From: Chlorops oryzae | Lineage: Eukaryota; Arthropoda; Insecta; Diptera; Chloropidae | Reading direction: 5' to 3' | Assembly: GCA_020466095.1 (NCBI GenBank) | Contig: CM035807.1 | Coordinates: forward strand, 36,764,114-36,828,113 | Length of the DNA: 64,000 bases | Shown: in pieces, positions 30,589-42,059 of the stretch | Position numbering within the stretch: the first letter of the stretch is position 1 | How the letters are laid out: every line of letters starts with the position of its first letter | Made by a program: the position numbers and the translations under genes | The notes under the pieces: model-generated | The model's input: only the letters and a program-made list of their open reading frames with translations | Told to the model about the DNA's origin: nothing | The model's database searches: none

Positions 30589-31940
30589 GTAGTTATTTAA
30601 AACAAATTTTTTATATGGAAATGGTTGACGCAGTAGGCTTGGGCAGTACAGATTTCCACACAACATGGCCCAAATTTTGCCCATCAAAATCGATGTGCAA
30701 TATTTGCCCGGCCTCAGAATTTTTTTTCCATACAAACCAATTCGCAGGAACGCAAAATTTGCGAGGATGCAAAAATTGCACACCTGTTTGAATCCCACTA
30801 TTTTTAAAGCACTTACATAACAAGAAATGAGACTTGGTTTTGAAAAAACTAAAAGTTGAACATATGCTTTTATTCCTAAATATTTGAATTTTAAACCAAA
30901 GTGCATTGTACGAAAATCCTCCGTAAACTAAAGTTCGAAATTCTTTCGTCGTTTTTTAATAAATTTTATTTTCTTTGTTCTCAAGTATTCGAAGATTTTT
31001 CCTTCATAACTCAGTAGTGCAGCTGCACCTGCATTAAAAGTCCTATTTAAACGATATCTATATAATATATAATATAAAGATATAATATCAATTCGTTGTC
31101 AGTATCACCAGGTGTGGATTCAAAAAGTGTCGAAAACAGTTCATGCTGTGTTCTTTTTTTAATGATTTGAAACAATAAAAGCCCATTGCTATTTAAATAT
31201 ACAATATTCAAATTCTGCGAAGGCCATTTGGCCTCAAATAACATTTGAATGGAATACTAAATTTTGCGTTTCCTTTTGTGCTTCTGAAAATTAAAACAAC
31301 TGAGCCAAGTTTTGCGTAAATCGACTTATCTGGAAGCACATAAAACAAACGAAAAACCGCGATTTCCGTTTTCCATTTGAACGTAATGCAAGGATTGCCG
31401 TTGAGAGGATGAGGCACGCACAAAATCTATGGCAAAAACTATTGGCTAGCAAAACACGCACCGACGTCAAATGGGACGGTCAGTGCCAGAAAAGGTTATC
31501 GAAAAAGATAAATATCGCTAAATTGGCGCTGTTTTCCGGTTCCTGTAAGTCAGGATGCGTAAATTTCTTGTCATTCCAAAGTAAAAGTTAATGGCTTCGG
31601 AAGCAAAACAGCGATAGCTTGGGGAAGGGCGAATGAGCAGTAAACAATACCTACAATCGAACGAGGAATGTTGGCAATGTGATCTGAATTGAAAAGCCCC
31701 TATCGTCTTTTCCAAGACTCTGTAGATAAGTAGGTATGTATGTATGTAGGCCTTATTAAAATTAACTTCTCTGTTTACGGATGTTATAGAAAATTCAAGT
31801 TGGGACCCCTAGGTAGAAATAGTTTGTAAAACTGTTACAGACATGGGCAAGTAATTAGCAGCTGTTGGTAACAGATTCTGTATAAGCCCAATATCCTCGT
31901 GCCGTTTGAGACACTCTACACATAAAACATTCACATAAGT
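30589..31940. other. No gene recognised
   Basis: 30640-30790 repeats TTTGCCC and GCAAAATTTGCG phrases. Several 60-110 codon frames on both strands overlap one another and have no family features. Confidence 0.4.
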
Positions 31941-32160
31941 TTTGAGAACATCCCAGCAGCGAAAGCGAGTACTCCTAGAGTAATCTTAGAGTACTCCCAA
32001 AAGGGAGTACTTGTACTTGTACAACAGTACTCCCCAAAGGAGTATTTTTTAAGAAAAAAAAGTTGTTTTTTTAAATTGTTTTGTTTATTTTCTCTTTGTG
32101 GTTTGCTTTTTTCTTTATTTTAAAATTTTTTATTTTTCTTAATTCTTTTTTAATTTTCTC

Positions 32161-32220
32161 GCCTCGGCTGAACCTCGAACCGCTGATCTCTGGGTTGGTA
32201 AATTCATAACGCTAAACATG
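32161..32220 (-). repeat. tRNA-like module 2 of the 31949 element
   Basis: Minus strand reads GTTTAGCGTTATGAATTTAC … CAGCGGTTCGAGGTTCAGCC then GAGGCGAGAAAATTAAA. This matches module 2 of the 38839 element (CAGCGGTTCAAGGCTCGGCC then AAGGCGAGAAAATTTAA). Confidence 0.6.
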
Positions 32221-32285
32221 CAAATTTAATGTGTTCGTCAAAACGGCAACTTGCGTTTTTGAAAAAAAAAAATTCTTCTCATCTT

Positions 32286-32362
32286 AGCTAGGGATCGAAC
32301 CCCGACCCACGCGGTTGCTGAGCGAGAGTCCTAAGCAGCAAGAGTACATTAATGAACGAACT
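32286..32362 (-). repeat. tRNA-like module 1 of the 31949 element
   Basis: Minus strand ends GTCGGGGTTCGATCCCTAGC, a strong B box/T arm; upstream half has weaker pairing. Precedes module 2 in tRNA orientation, as in the 38839 element. Confidence 0.6.
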
Positions 32363-32838
32363 CATCCACCTTCGATCTCAAAGGGAGTAAACTTTAGTGT
32401 ACTCGCCTTTCATATGTCAATCTGTATTATTGGGAGTACTCGGGTAGGGAGTGTTTAAAGAGTACTTGCTTTGAGGTTAATTACTACCCTTTACGCTGCT
32501 GGGATGATTGAGCAGTGCACTTCCACAAAAAAGGGGAAAAACTCCCAAAATCCCTTTTTTCCTTGGCAGATTATCCAGAAAAAAAAAAAAACAGTGCAAC
32601 ACTGATTAGAAATTATTTTCATGGTTCGGAACCATTTGCGATGGATTGAAAGATTTCATGCATATTTAAAGAGTAATTTTGAGTTTTTTTCGTCAGATTT
32701 TTGATAAAAATTGATCCGGTTTGAAGTGGAAAAACGGTATTAAGGAACGCTTAGATGCAGTTTGTTTGCTTGAAGAAGTTGTAAAGTTATAATTTTACTA
32801 TATTTAAATAAAAAAAATTCCAAAACATTCTTATTGGT

Positions 32839-33536
32839 ACCCAGCCGGGTACCAATCTTCTTCCAGTGAAAATATCACAGAAGCAAGAGCACGTTGCAAC
32901 AGACTCTTTTTCAAATGAAATTTTCATTTGAAAGAGTGTTGTATACTCCTATTTTCAATGCAGATCCTATGAAATTGTCATGTTTTTTGATGTATTTCAA
33001 TCCGTGTGCTACAATTCTCAAAAGTTTTATAATTTTTTTGTACTTAAGATGTTTTAAGAATTTATACTCTTAAGTCTTTCCAAAGGTCATAAATGTCTCA
33101 CAATCACGAAGTGACGAAATATGGCCATATCCGCCAATTTCTTTAAAATATTCTTTTTCCTCTCTTCTCAGATCTGCGCGGCGTATACTATTTTTTCAAA
33201 TGTAATTCTCATTCCCGTTGGCACCATAGCATTTGTTCAGAATGATATTTTCATTCATGTTAGCAGCACATACTCTATTTTCGAATGAAATAATCATGCA
33301 CGTTTGACCCATTTCAGCCAGCCAGCATGTACGTTTTGCCCAAATGAAGTTTTCATGCGATTTAAGGTCATACACTCATTTACCTAATGAATAACACATG
33401 AATTTTGAAGTACTGAAAATAGCGGCCATTTCCTAACAAAATTCATTAGAAGTAAGGGTTAGTAATGCGAGTAGTCGCAGTATGAATTTTCACCACTTCC
33501 GAAGTACTGCAGAAATAGTGAAATTTCCGGCTGGGT
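32839..33536. mobile_element. TIR element with CAAATGAAA/TTTCATTTG palindromes (about 0.7 kb)
   Basis: Ends TACCCAGCCGG and inverse CCGGCTGGGTA. A perfect palindrome CAAATGAAATTTTCATTTG lies near the left end (about 32916). Variants (CGAATGAAATAATCATG, CAAATGAAGTTTTCATG, CTAATGAATAACACATG) lie near the right end (33283-33400). No tRNA-like core or gene seen. Confidence 0.6.
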
Positions 33537-34190
33537 ATGGACACTATGGGCCACAAAAGGTCAAAAGAGTTGATGAAAAAATCGCAAAATTTTCCAGATT
33601 TTTGCAATTTGTACCAACGAGATTGAGTTTTTTGGATGAATGTGTAATAAAATTATTTGGTTTGAGTGTAGGGCCAGAACTTTGTGATAGATAGGAAAGA
33701 GAAATATTGAACACGTTGCGAGATATAGGCATAAGTAAGTGCGCAGCTTAATTCTCGGCTACACTTTTTGAGACCGATTTTAAAACGAAAAAGAGACAAC
33801 TTGACTAAACTAAGTATGAGGCGTTGCTTTACTCACCGAGTACTATGGGAATCTGTAGTCAAATCTTAGGGCACAATTTTCCTGTTGCAGTGTTAGTAAC
33901 ACAGCGTGAGGTAACGATAACATACATACATACTTGAGTTCAAACCCCCCTCCTACGCACGGGCCCTTACTCGCGATGAGCTACCCCAGGAAAATAGATC
34001 GTGAGTAGTGAGACTAATTGCAATAAATACGTTAGATGATGCCAATTTTTTTTGCTGTTTTTCCCTCTATGTTTTTCGGGGTGTTGAACACGAATCTGAA
34101 GTCAAAATTTACCCATAATCCTCAGATCTCTTGTTTCTTATCGTACAAGAGGCTGTCCGTAAGCATATTTGAGCATAAATCAGACTCCGA
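33537..34190. other. No gene recognised
   Basis: No supported ORF or repeat ends. Confidence 0.4.
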
Positions 34191-34194
34191 TGTT

Positions 34195-34398
34195 AGGTTA
34201 GTTTGGCTGCCACCATTATGGGTGACACACTTAGGCCTCACATGGGCCCGTTGTTATACAACGAATAATGGGAAAACAAAGAAAAACAGAAACAAACAAC
34301 AAAAACGAGCAAACATCTATGACCTTAGCTGAGAGTTGAACCCAGAGCCACTCGCTTCGTAGTTAAATTGGCATCTCAATCAACTGCGGTCGTCGAGG
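34195..34398 (-). repeat. tRNA-headed SINE with AACCTAAC tail
   Basis: Minus strand: tRNA-like head (34398 to about 34325, TTGAGATGCCAATTTAACTA … GGGTTCAACTC as B box), a spacer, then ACAACGGGCCCATGTGAGGC … GTGGCAGCCAAACTAACCTAAC at the 3' end. The same 3' block appears at 62290-62362 and 63826-63898. Confidence 0.65.
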
Positions 34399-34732
34399 TG
34401 TTTTAAAATTGTAAAAAGAAATGTTTTTTTTTTTAAATTTGAATGGATATTTATTTTATGAAAATTTTAATGTGTTTGGTTATATTGGATCTTTGTAAAA
34501 CTAATTCTGAAAAACACTCAAATTTCGCTTTCCACTCTAGAATGCCCCTTAATCAATCTAACTATCACAAATCATTTGGTTTCGAATCAATTTCATTAAT
34601 CTATAAGTGCAAATGAAAATCATTTTACCGTATTCGAGTACAATTGGCGAAAAACGGTTAATGGATCTACTCATCCCGAATATCCTAAAAGCCATTTCAA
34701 TTGTGGTAGCAAAAAAAAAAAAAAAACAATGA

Positions 34733-34966
34733 TGTCGAAAACAATGCCAGTACCATAACCGTTCCAGCTCCAACGATCTCATCAACAATAAGAACAGCAG
34801 CAGTAGGACCACACCAGCAACACCAACTAGTGCAGCAACTGGTACGGCAGGAATGCAACTACGAACAATTTGTGTATTAACTGCAAAATTGCGTCCATCA
34901 AACGATTTTGAATGCGTCGTTGACGTTGATGACTTCACAAGAGGCTACGATGTGAAATGGATATGA
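34733..34966 (+). CDS. Unassigned open segment, possible exon
   Basis: An open 77-codon frame without a near ATG, ending TGA 34964-34966. Reads CRKQCQYHNRSSSNDLIN… with Ser/Thr/Ala-rich middle, then MQLRTICVLTAKLRPSNDFE and DVDDFTRGYDVKW. Composition is more protein-like and more GC-rich than its surroundings. Another plus frame and a minus frame are also open here, so the choice is uncertain. No family recognised. Confidence 0.25.
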   Translation, partial: CRKQCQYHNRSSSNDLINNKNSSSRTTPATPTSAATGTAGMQLRTICVLTAKLRPSNDFECVVDVDDFTRGYDVKWI

Positions 34967-37190
34967 AAAATTACGAGTTTGAAAAACAAAAAAAAAAAAA
35001 AAAAAATTAAAAAAAAGGAAGTCAAACAAAAATGAGGAAAAAATGGAAAAAGTTCGCGAGCCGCAACCGAAATCTTCTCATGCGTAAATCGTGCGTTGTG
35101 ATGCGTTTTGTTTTGTTTTAATTTTCCAGATTTTTCATTTCGCCTTTTCCTCTCTCCCGTATTGTTATGTTTTTTCTTCCCTTTTTTTTTTTTTTTGCAA
35201 CTTATGGTTTTTTGATCCTTCGTTGCGAGAGTTTTTGCTGCATTCTGTTTGAAAAGCACTCAAGTTTTGAATTGTTTCCAGATATTGTATTTATTGCTGT
35301 TGTTGCTGTTGGTTTCGTGGCCTCTTATTTGGTTACAAAATCTACCGACTGCGACATTTGTAGGGTGCACAATTATGTTAGTATTGGGGCGAAAGTATGC
35401 ATTAGGCCCCGAACTGGACAACATACCCACTTTCGCCGATCTCACAGAAACCGATGTAAAATCCACAGTTGCCAGATTGGGGGATTCTACCCTAAATTAA
35501 AAGACATTTATGATCTTAAGTGGAGTAAGTTTTTGGAAGAATTCAAAATTAAATTTTAGGTAATTTAGGTTTTGCTTTGCGACATTCAGGCGAATAATCC
35601 CCTAAAAAACTGGCAGAAGTGGTAAAATCTTTAGAGCATTTTTATTTCCATTAATATATCGTTATCGTCCAAAACCATAGATATTTATGAAAATTAAAAA
35701 AATTATTTAATCTAATTGTGTATTTTGTTAATTTTTGTTAATTGTTGGAATAAAACAGATCCCCTGAAGATGATGGAAAGTTAACCATCGAAACGTTGGG
35801 AGAAAATTATGGACTGTGTTTTATAAACCTTTCGCATACAGCACATCCGGACCAAAAAGCCTGTCAAACAGATCTTATATACAATTATCTTGGTCGTCAA
35901 AATATTTATTCAAAAAAAACCTTTTAAATAATTCGGCTAATTTCCGCAAAAAAGAAAGGCCCCAGACAACACGCAAAATCCCAACACATCATTTCGGATT
36001 AAAGTTTCTTCATATGGCCATGAACCATTGACAAATTGTGTCCTTAAAAAACAACACCTTCTAATGAAGTATAGCGCACGAGGGGCATCTCTTTGTTGTT
36101 ATTGTTGTTGTTTTTGAAATTCTATTCTAAGCGATGACTACGAACTGTCGCCATGTTAAAAAGCGCCAATGCAAATATAAACACAGAGTACGAGCACATA
36201 CGAACATCCAAACGCACTTGTCTACGCAAAAACGCAAACAGGACTCTTCTACGCATATCACAAATACGCATCAGACACACATCCGTCATCAGTAGCAGCA
36301 GCCGCTTCCCCCGAACGAGTCACAAAGTGCAGTATGAAAAAAAAAAAAAACTACAAAAAGTTAAAAAAGCGAAGCCACAGGGTTGAAAGGATGCATTCAT
36401 CAAAATCTCTATTCTTTTTGTTTTTAATTAAAAAAATACAAAAACAACAAACAAAACGTTGCGTAAAAGCAAAATGAAATTGTAAAATAAATAGAAAAAT
36501 ACAAATAACAGAATGCGGCCCAAGATGCGCGGAGTGGCGAAACACGAAATGCGTCCATAACTAGTCCGTAAGCTTCGTAATTTCGCAAAAAGTATCACAA
36601 AAGCCCAATTGAAATAATACTTCAAAATATGCACGCACAACACAACGCATCCGTGAGATCGACAGCGTCAGAATAGATTAAACAAGCTGGTTCGAGGCAC
36701 GAGTACGCATCCGTATCCTTTCCGTACAACCCAACTCTGATTAAAATTACTCATTTACTCTTAATTCTAAGTCGGACATGAGGGTTTGCAGAAAGCTTGA
36801 TAAAAATTTATAGAAAGGTACATACATACGTACATATAGTGTTCGCTCGAGTAAATCGTGCTGTTGTTTTCTGTTGCATGAACGCAGTTCCAAGTTTCTT
36901 AATGCTAACTAACTTCTCAAATATCCCGCAATCGCATGATAAATCCACATTTCTGAACCATTTTAGTGCTATCAGCCAACTAGTTTTCTCTGTGATTGCT
37001 CTCAAATTTGATATTGAAAACAATTTGAAACTTCCCTACAAAAACAATTCTAGTCTCTACCTGTATTGGGCTACCTGTATTTCGTTACGTCCTGTTAGTT
37101 TCATCAGGGCTCGATCCAGCTTTTTTGCCGCTCTGGACATTTGCCCCGCTTGAAAATCCGCAATTTGGAGCCTGAGTTTCATTCAACATG
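34967..37190. other. No gene established
   Basis: Contains long A and T runs (34988-35010, 35185-35198), an 83-codon frame (35249-35500) with a hydrophobic start (LLLLLLLVSWPLIWLQ) and a plain C-terminal half that I cannot assign, and ordinary low-complexity DNA. The 35249 frame has no neighbour or motif to support it. Confidence 0.35.
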
Positions 37191-37198
37191 ATCTAAGC

Positions 37199-38157
37199 CA
37201 GAGGTGTCACGGATGTGGTGATTTTGACATCCGCGAATGCAGATATGATTATTTTTAGGAAAGAAACTTTTATCAAAATTTCAAATGAGTAGATAAAGGG
37301 CTCAACGCTGTTAAAGAAAATTGAAAGGAATTAACGAGCTCATTCTTTTGAAGAAAGGAAATCAGAGTTGAAATTTCGATGATAGGTCGACAGAAATATA
37401 GAAACTGTATGACTTAAATGCAGCCCTGTGAGTCCGATTACTTGTAATTAGCGGATGCGTCCAAGTAGCGAAAGTAAGCCAAAGTACTTCTTTGTTTTTT
37501 CTACATGTGTTTGGTATAGGAAATTTACTTGCTGCTTTATACCCAAGTGCTGCTGTGTCAGACCCAAGTCTCACTGTGCTTACTATACCTATGTATGTTT
37601 CCGGGGTCACTGAATCCAATTTTTAGTTCCATATTACTGAACCGCTTCTACGTTTTGCTATAAGGTAAAAAGTAGGCTCTAAGACCCCGCTCGAGAATGC
37701 GTTTTTGAGGTTATGGCTAAATCTGGAACCGAAAGAACTATGTGGACCTCAAAATTGGATTCTGCCACTGCGAGAGCATATAATATGCATAGTGAGACCC
37801 CTGGGTTTCGACTCATTTGCTATATTTAATACAAACTATTTAAAATTATTTGTCCAACCAATTTTGTTGACGTTCATTATTTTCAACTCCTAAGGTTTCC
37901 TTATTTTTTATTTACAAAGACAGCAGACAAAAATGACGGTGTAAAGGACAACACATAATTGATACGAAGAAAACCAAAACGGATTATGGTACATTTTGTC
38001 TCTTTCTCTTACAATCAGCTATTTTTCAAAGAACTCTGGCACAACTGCATCCGCATGAAAATCCACATCGATAAATGCCTTTGAGAATACGGATGCAAAT
38101 GTTGAAATTCGCGCGGAAGCTCCGCACTTACGGATGCGAATATTCGCAGCACCCCTG
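37199..38157. mobile_element. Non-autonomous hAT-type element (959 bp)
   Basis: Ends CAGAGGTGTCACGGATG and inverse of CAGGGGTGCTGCGAATATTC. Flanks ATCTAAGC (37191-37198) and ATCTAAAC (38158-38165) match in 7 of 8. CATCCGCGAATGC / GGATGCGAATATTCGC phrases repeat near both ends. Contains the dispersed repeat 37467-37542. No transposase. Confidence 0.78.
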
Positions 38158-38183
38158 ATCTAAACTGTATATTTAATATGTAT

Positions 38184-38265
38184 ATCGGCGGCTTAGAGTG
38201 AAAACCTGCTAGCTCACATATGAAAAATTTTACAGGGCAGACAAAAAAACTGCTTCAAATTTACA
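38184..38265. repeat. Partial copy of the CGTCGGCTTAAAG MITE
   Basis: TCGGCGGCTTAGAGTGAAAA and TTTTACAGGGCAGACAA match the left part of the MITE at 53674. Confidence 0.55.
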
Positions 38266-39035
38266 TTTTCATAAAAGTGAAATAGTGATAAGAACTTATT
38301 GACCGTATCCGCTGTTTTGAGCATTTCTGCGATTCGAATCGATTTTAAAAGTTGACTTCACGGATCTCCCGACTCTTCAACGTTTTCGAATTTGTAAGCA
38401 TATCAAAAACAGAAAGATACATGCTTGATATTAATTCAACGCGTTTGGATACTGGATGAGCCATTATTCTGGATACACGACAAAAATTATACAAGGTGTC
38501 CCGAAAACTTTTGTAAAAAATGAAACCATCGATAGGTCGAGTAAAGAGAAACTTTTTTTGTTTTCAGACAAAACTCTCTTAATGCAGGCGCGGATCCACG
38601 GGGGGGGAAAAAGGGGAAATTTCCCCCCCCCGCCAAAGAGAAACGAATTCGAAAATTTGCTTATACAAATATAGGAAAGATATGAATTTTTTGTTGAATT
38701 TGAATTTGTTTCTATGAAAAATATACTGAATTTGAAAAAAGCTTTAATTTATTTTCCAGCACACCCTTTTTGATCCACTATTTCCCTCTTTCACTTTCAT
38801 TTCTCCATACTTGACCCCAAAAAGTTCTGGTCACCCTATACACCGAGAGAAATAACAACAGTTAAATCAACTACTTAGAACAGTTCAAGTAAGAGTGGTC
38901 AAATAAACTGTATTCCGCGTTAAATGCACTGAAAAAGGCAGTCAAACGAACAGTTGAAAAACAGTTTCTTTTTATGTTCAAATTCGCTTTCGTTCACTTA
39001 GACGTATAAGTTCGCATTCTGATCAACCGTCTCTG

Positions 39036-39106
39036 GAGGTTTCGATAGCTCAGTGCTTTAAACTGTGACTCGACAGTCGTGAGCTTCGGGGTTCTATCTC
39101 TGCTGG
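39036..39106 (+). repeat. tRNA-like module 1 of the 38839 element
   Basis: GATAGCTCAGTGCTTTAAAC (A box), a hairpin GACTCGACAGTCGTGAGC region, and CGGGGTTCTATCTCTG (B box/T arm). Length and box spacing are tRNA-like. Confidence 0.65.
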
Positions 39107-39348
39107 CGGCGGGAATTTTTCTGAATTTTTTTTTTAATTACAGTTTTTTTTTTTGTTCAGAGTGTAGTTGTTTTGGAAGACAAAAATTTTCTCCTACATT
39201 TTTAAGGTTTTAATTTATTAAATTTTTTTTTAATGGTTCATTTTCAAGCAAAAAATTTTGGGAGTGAAACAATTCCTTAAGCACGTTCCCCAAAACTTAA
39301 GCAACCATAAACTCAAGTGAGCATTTTGACCAACAAATTAAATTCGTT

Positions 39349-39421
39349 CGTTTAGAGCGTAATGGTTAAGACGTTCGCCCAGCGAAGTGGAGGTCAGCGG
39401 TTCAAGGCTCGGCCAAGGCGA
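39349..39421 (+). repeat. tRNA-like module 2 of the 38839 element
   Basis: GCGTAATGGTTAAGACG (A box), CGCCCAGCGAAGTGGAGG, then GCGGTTCAAGGCTC (B box) and AAGGCGAGAAAATTTAAA. Homologous to module 2 of the 31949 element. Confidence 0.65.
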
Positions 39422-40407
39422 GAAAATTTAAAGAGATGAAAGAGAAAAAGATTTAAATAGAAACAAATAAATAAAGAAAAAATATAATAATTTAATAAAA
39501 AAAAAAAATTAATAAAGATAAAAAAAAGTCAAAGCAAAAAAAAAATTATTTTTTCCCAGTCGCTGGTGACAGTTGATTTAACCGCGAGACAGTTATATCA
39601 ACCATCAGGTAGTTATATCCTTATTGACTGTGTTTGTACTGTTGTGTTGACCGCAACTGTACATAAGTTAACAATTAACGGTGAACTCGGTTATTTTAAC
39701 CAGCTTTTTCAGTTAATATAAATACCTTTTTCTCTCGGTGTACTAGGTTGGCCGAGTGAACATCGCTGAATCGAAGGTATCGATGCTTAACTTCGATGTA
39801 TCGATATATTTGTATTCCATGCTTATAGGTTTTTTTTGAAATTTTTTTTTTTTCTAAGCTGTATAAAATTGCTATATTAAATATACGTAACAAAATGTTT
39901 GTTTTTTCTTTTTAAATAAAAAATTATTAAAAAAATTTTTTTTAATTAAATAAGTTTTTTTTTTATTTGTAGGTTTTTGTCGTTTTTATTTTTTTAAAAT
40001 CAATTGCTTATCTTCTAATAAAATATTTGTATAGTGCATCCTTTCTAAAATACGGATTGAACATTTTAATTAAAAAAAAAATTTATTTCCCCCTCCAACG
40101 GATGGCTCTGGATCCGCCCCTGCTTAATGGTACCATTTACGAGCTATAGCACTTCAAAAAAAATATTATTTTTGTATGAAATTTGTAGTATACTTCAATT
40201 TTAAACAAATATTTTTTTAAACGCATAAATTTCATACAAAAATAAACTTTTTTTAAATACTGAACTGTACTGTTATTACGTAAGTCAATTTAGTGGCCCC
40301 ACTAAAACCATATACAAAGCTAAGTTCTGCCAGTTTCGCAGTTCATTCAAAAATGACAATTTTCTTCTCGGATAAAAAGCATTTGGAGTCCAAGTTTTCT
40401 AAAAAAA

Positions 40408-40948
40408 AACAAGTAAGAAAGCTAAAGTCGGTCAAGCCCGACTTTGAAATACCCAGCGTCCCGACATTATTGGCGGACTATGTAACGAAAAATATCGATT
40501 TGTGGGCGTGGCAGTGGGCGGGCTACATAAATGTTTTTCCTGCACCTTTCATACGCTTTGGTCAACCTATGTTGCGAATTTCAAGCTGCTACGACTTTTA
40601 ATTCGGAAGTTACGATAAACCCTTATTTGTGGGCGTGGCTCGAGGAGGAAGGGGTCCATTTTTTCCACGATATGGCCCTTTTCGTAGTTTACCAGTACAC
40701 CAAATATCAATGAAATGTGTTGAGTGGTTCGCAAGTTACAAGCATTTTATTGAAAACACATTATATTCATTTGTGGGCGTGTCAGTGGGCGGATGTCTCC
40801 CATTTTTACTTAGGATCATACTCGGACCCCGATATTTTTATATATATATATTGGTCCAGCCGTTTCGGAGGAGATCCGACCACGGACGGACGGACAGACG
40901 AACATATCTAAATCGATGCAGTTGTTGATCCTGATCAAGAATATATAG
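40408..40948 (+). repeat. Dispersed fly repeat X, copy 3, left part
   Basis: Full X start (AACAAGTAAGAAAGC…) through the GGACAGACGAACA block to GATCCTGATCAAGAATATATAG, where the LINE begins. Its missing tail (TAGTATACCCTGCTTACGCT then GGGTATAAAAA) reappears at 45826-45872. Confidence 0.8.
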
Positions 40949-41164
40949 TGGTAGAAGTAGTAGTAGTAGTTTTTTATTTTGAACATAAAGCAAATGCGAT
41001 ACAGAGAAGTTATGGGTTACAGTTCACAAAAGTTTGCGTAAAAAACGCATCTATTGGCATGGCATAAAAAGCCGTCAGCCAAAAAAAAAAAAATAAAAAT
41101 ATTTAAGTGGCAAGAGATAACAATTGTAATTTCTGATACTTTTTCTTTAGTGATTCTTGAATGT

Positions 41165-41881
41165 TTAAAATGCTTCATTTAAAATATTGGGATGGTATGT
41201 CAGGGCGTGATTTGCGATAGCAATCCAGTTACTTCCATTTAACAATTCAATGGTATTTTCAGATGAGAGAATATTGCTATGTAGATGCAGCATTCGTATT
41301 TCCTTTAGAATCGGGCATCTGGATATAAAATGAAGGACATTTTCAGTTTCGTGTGTATTACATAGGCTGTACTCAACATTATCAGATGCGTTGTAGGGGT
41401 AGTAGTTTAGAGGTAACAACTCGCAGCGTGCGCGGAAGATTAAAGAGATCGACGAGATGTTGAAACTATTTCGAAAATATGTATTATCTACTAGATCGCA
41501 GGATAGAAGTTTGTAGGAGCTTCTGGTTGTACTTTGAAGTGCTTGACCAATAAAAACTGCTTTTACTTTGCATAAGACTCTCTCAAGTAGCTCGTCATGT
41601 TCCAAGTTCCACTGCAGGGGACAGTCTAAGGACAGGTCGGCATCGTACTCCCTCGACAGGCTGATCCAGTTGCTGAAACACTGTGATCTGGTTGTTCGCA
41701 GATGTTCTGCAACTCTTTTTACTAATGTGTGGCTTGGATATTTAATTATTTTCCTCATGTATGCCAGGTGAGTCTTTAGCGATAATGCGTACATGGTCGA
41801 TAAACCCGTTTCAAGGTGCAGAGCGTATGCCGGTGTATTCAAAGGCAGTCGAAACAGTCTTCTTAGAAAGTATCTGAGCAT
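41165..41881 (-). pseudogene. LINE ORF2, C-terminal part
   Basis: Open 238-codon stretch downstream of RT in the minus direction. Near the end is YSLCNTHETENVLHFISRCP, the C-x2-C-…-H-x4-C motif that ends many LINE ORF2 proteins. Stop-free but separated from the RT block by frameshifts (about 41880-42060). Confidence 0.75.
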
Positions 41882-42059
41882 TTTCTCAGCATCCTCAAAT
41901 TGTCAGTAGCCCCAGACTTCCGCGGCATAGCACATAATAGTTTGAGAAGTGGCTTGAAAAAGCTTGTATTTAGCGCTAGCTGCCACATTTTGTTTGAAAA
42001 AAAAAAAAACATTTTTTCAAGAAAAACATGACTGGAAAAACTCATATTTGCGCTTTAAA

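Larger units (their letters stand above)
31949..32506. mobile_element. TIR element with GGAGTACTC arrays and two tRNA-like modules (558 bp)
   Basis: Ends CATCCCAGCAGCG and exact inverse. Both flanks carry repeated GAGTACTCC/GGGAGTACT phrases (about 31977-32047 and 32383-32480). The core has two minus-strand tRNA-like sequences (32161-32220, 32286-32362) separated and followed by A/T-rich, purine-biased runs. Target duplication unclear (TTGAGA / ATTGAG). Confidence 0.75.
38839..39742. mobile_element. Nested TIR element with AACAGTTGA arrays and two tRNA-like modules (904 bp)
   Basis: Ends TACACCGAGAGAAA and inverse TTTCTCTCGGTGTA (one extra base of slack), flanked by CTA on both sides. CAGTTNAA/TTNAACTG phrases repeat at both flanks (38857-38970 and 39565-39715). 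The core holds two plus-strand tRNA-like sequences (39036-39106, 39349-39421) and A-rich tails. No protein gene. Confidence 0.78.
38585..40122. mobile_element. Non-autonomous hAT-type element (1,538 bp) with nested insertion
   Basis: Ends CAGGCGCGGATCCA and inverse of CAGGGGCGGATCCA, flanked by CTTAATG on both sides (38578-38584, 40123-40129; 7 bases, the eighth differs). Subterminal G runs at left and C runs at right. No transposase. Contains the 904-bp nested element at 38839-39742. Confidence 0.78.

Noticed and set aside
34558..34938. Minus-strand frame with a Leu/Val-rich membrane-like segment
   Set aside because: Includes a poly-Phe run from an A tract and Ala/Val from GCA/GTT repeats; no support over the opposite strand.
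35745..35830. Possible LINE or Penelope 3' end (GAAGATGATGGAAAG…CATCGAAACG)
   Set aside because: Only a short phrase resembles such ends; no reverse transcriptase sequence nearby.
39036..39421. Functional tRNA genes
   Set aside because: A and B boxes are present but acceptor stems do not pair and both lie inside a TIR element, so tRNA-derived modules fit better.
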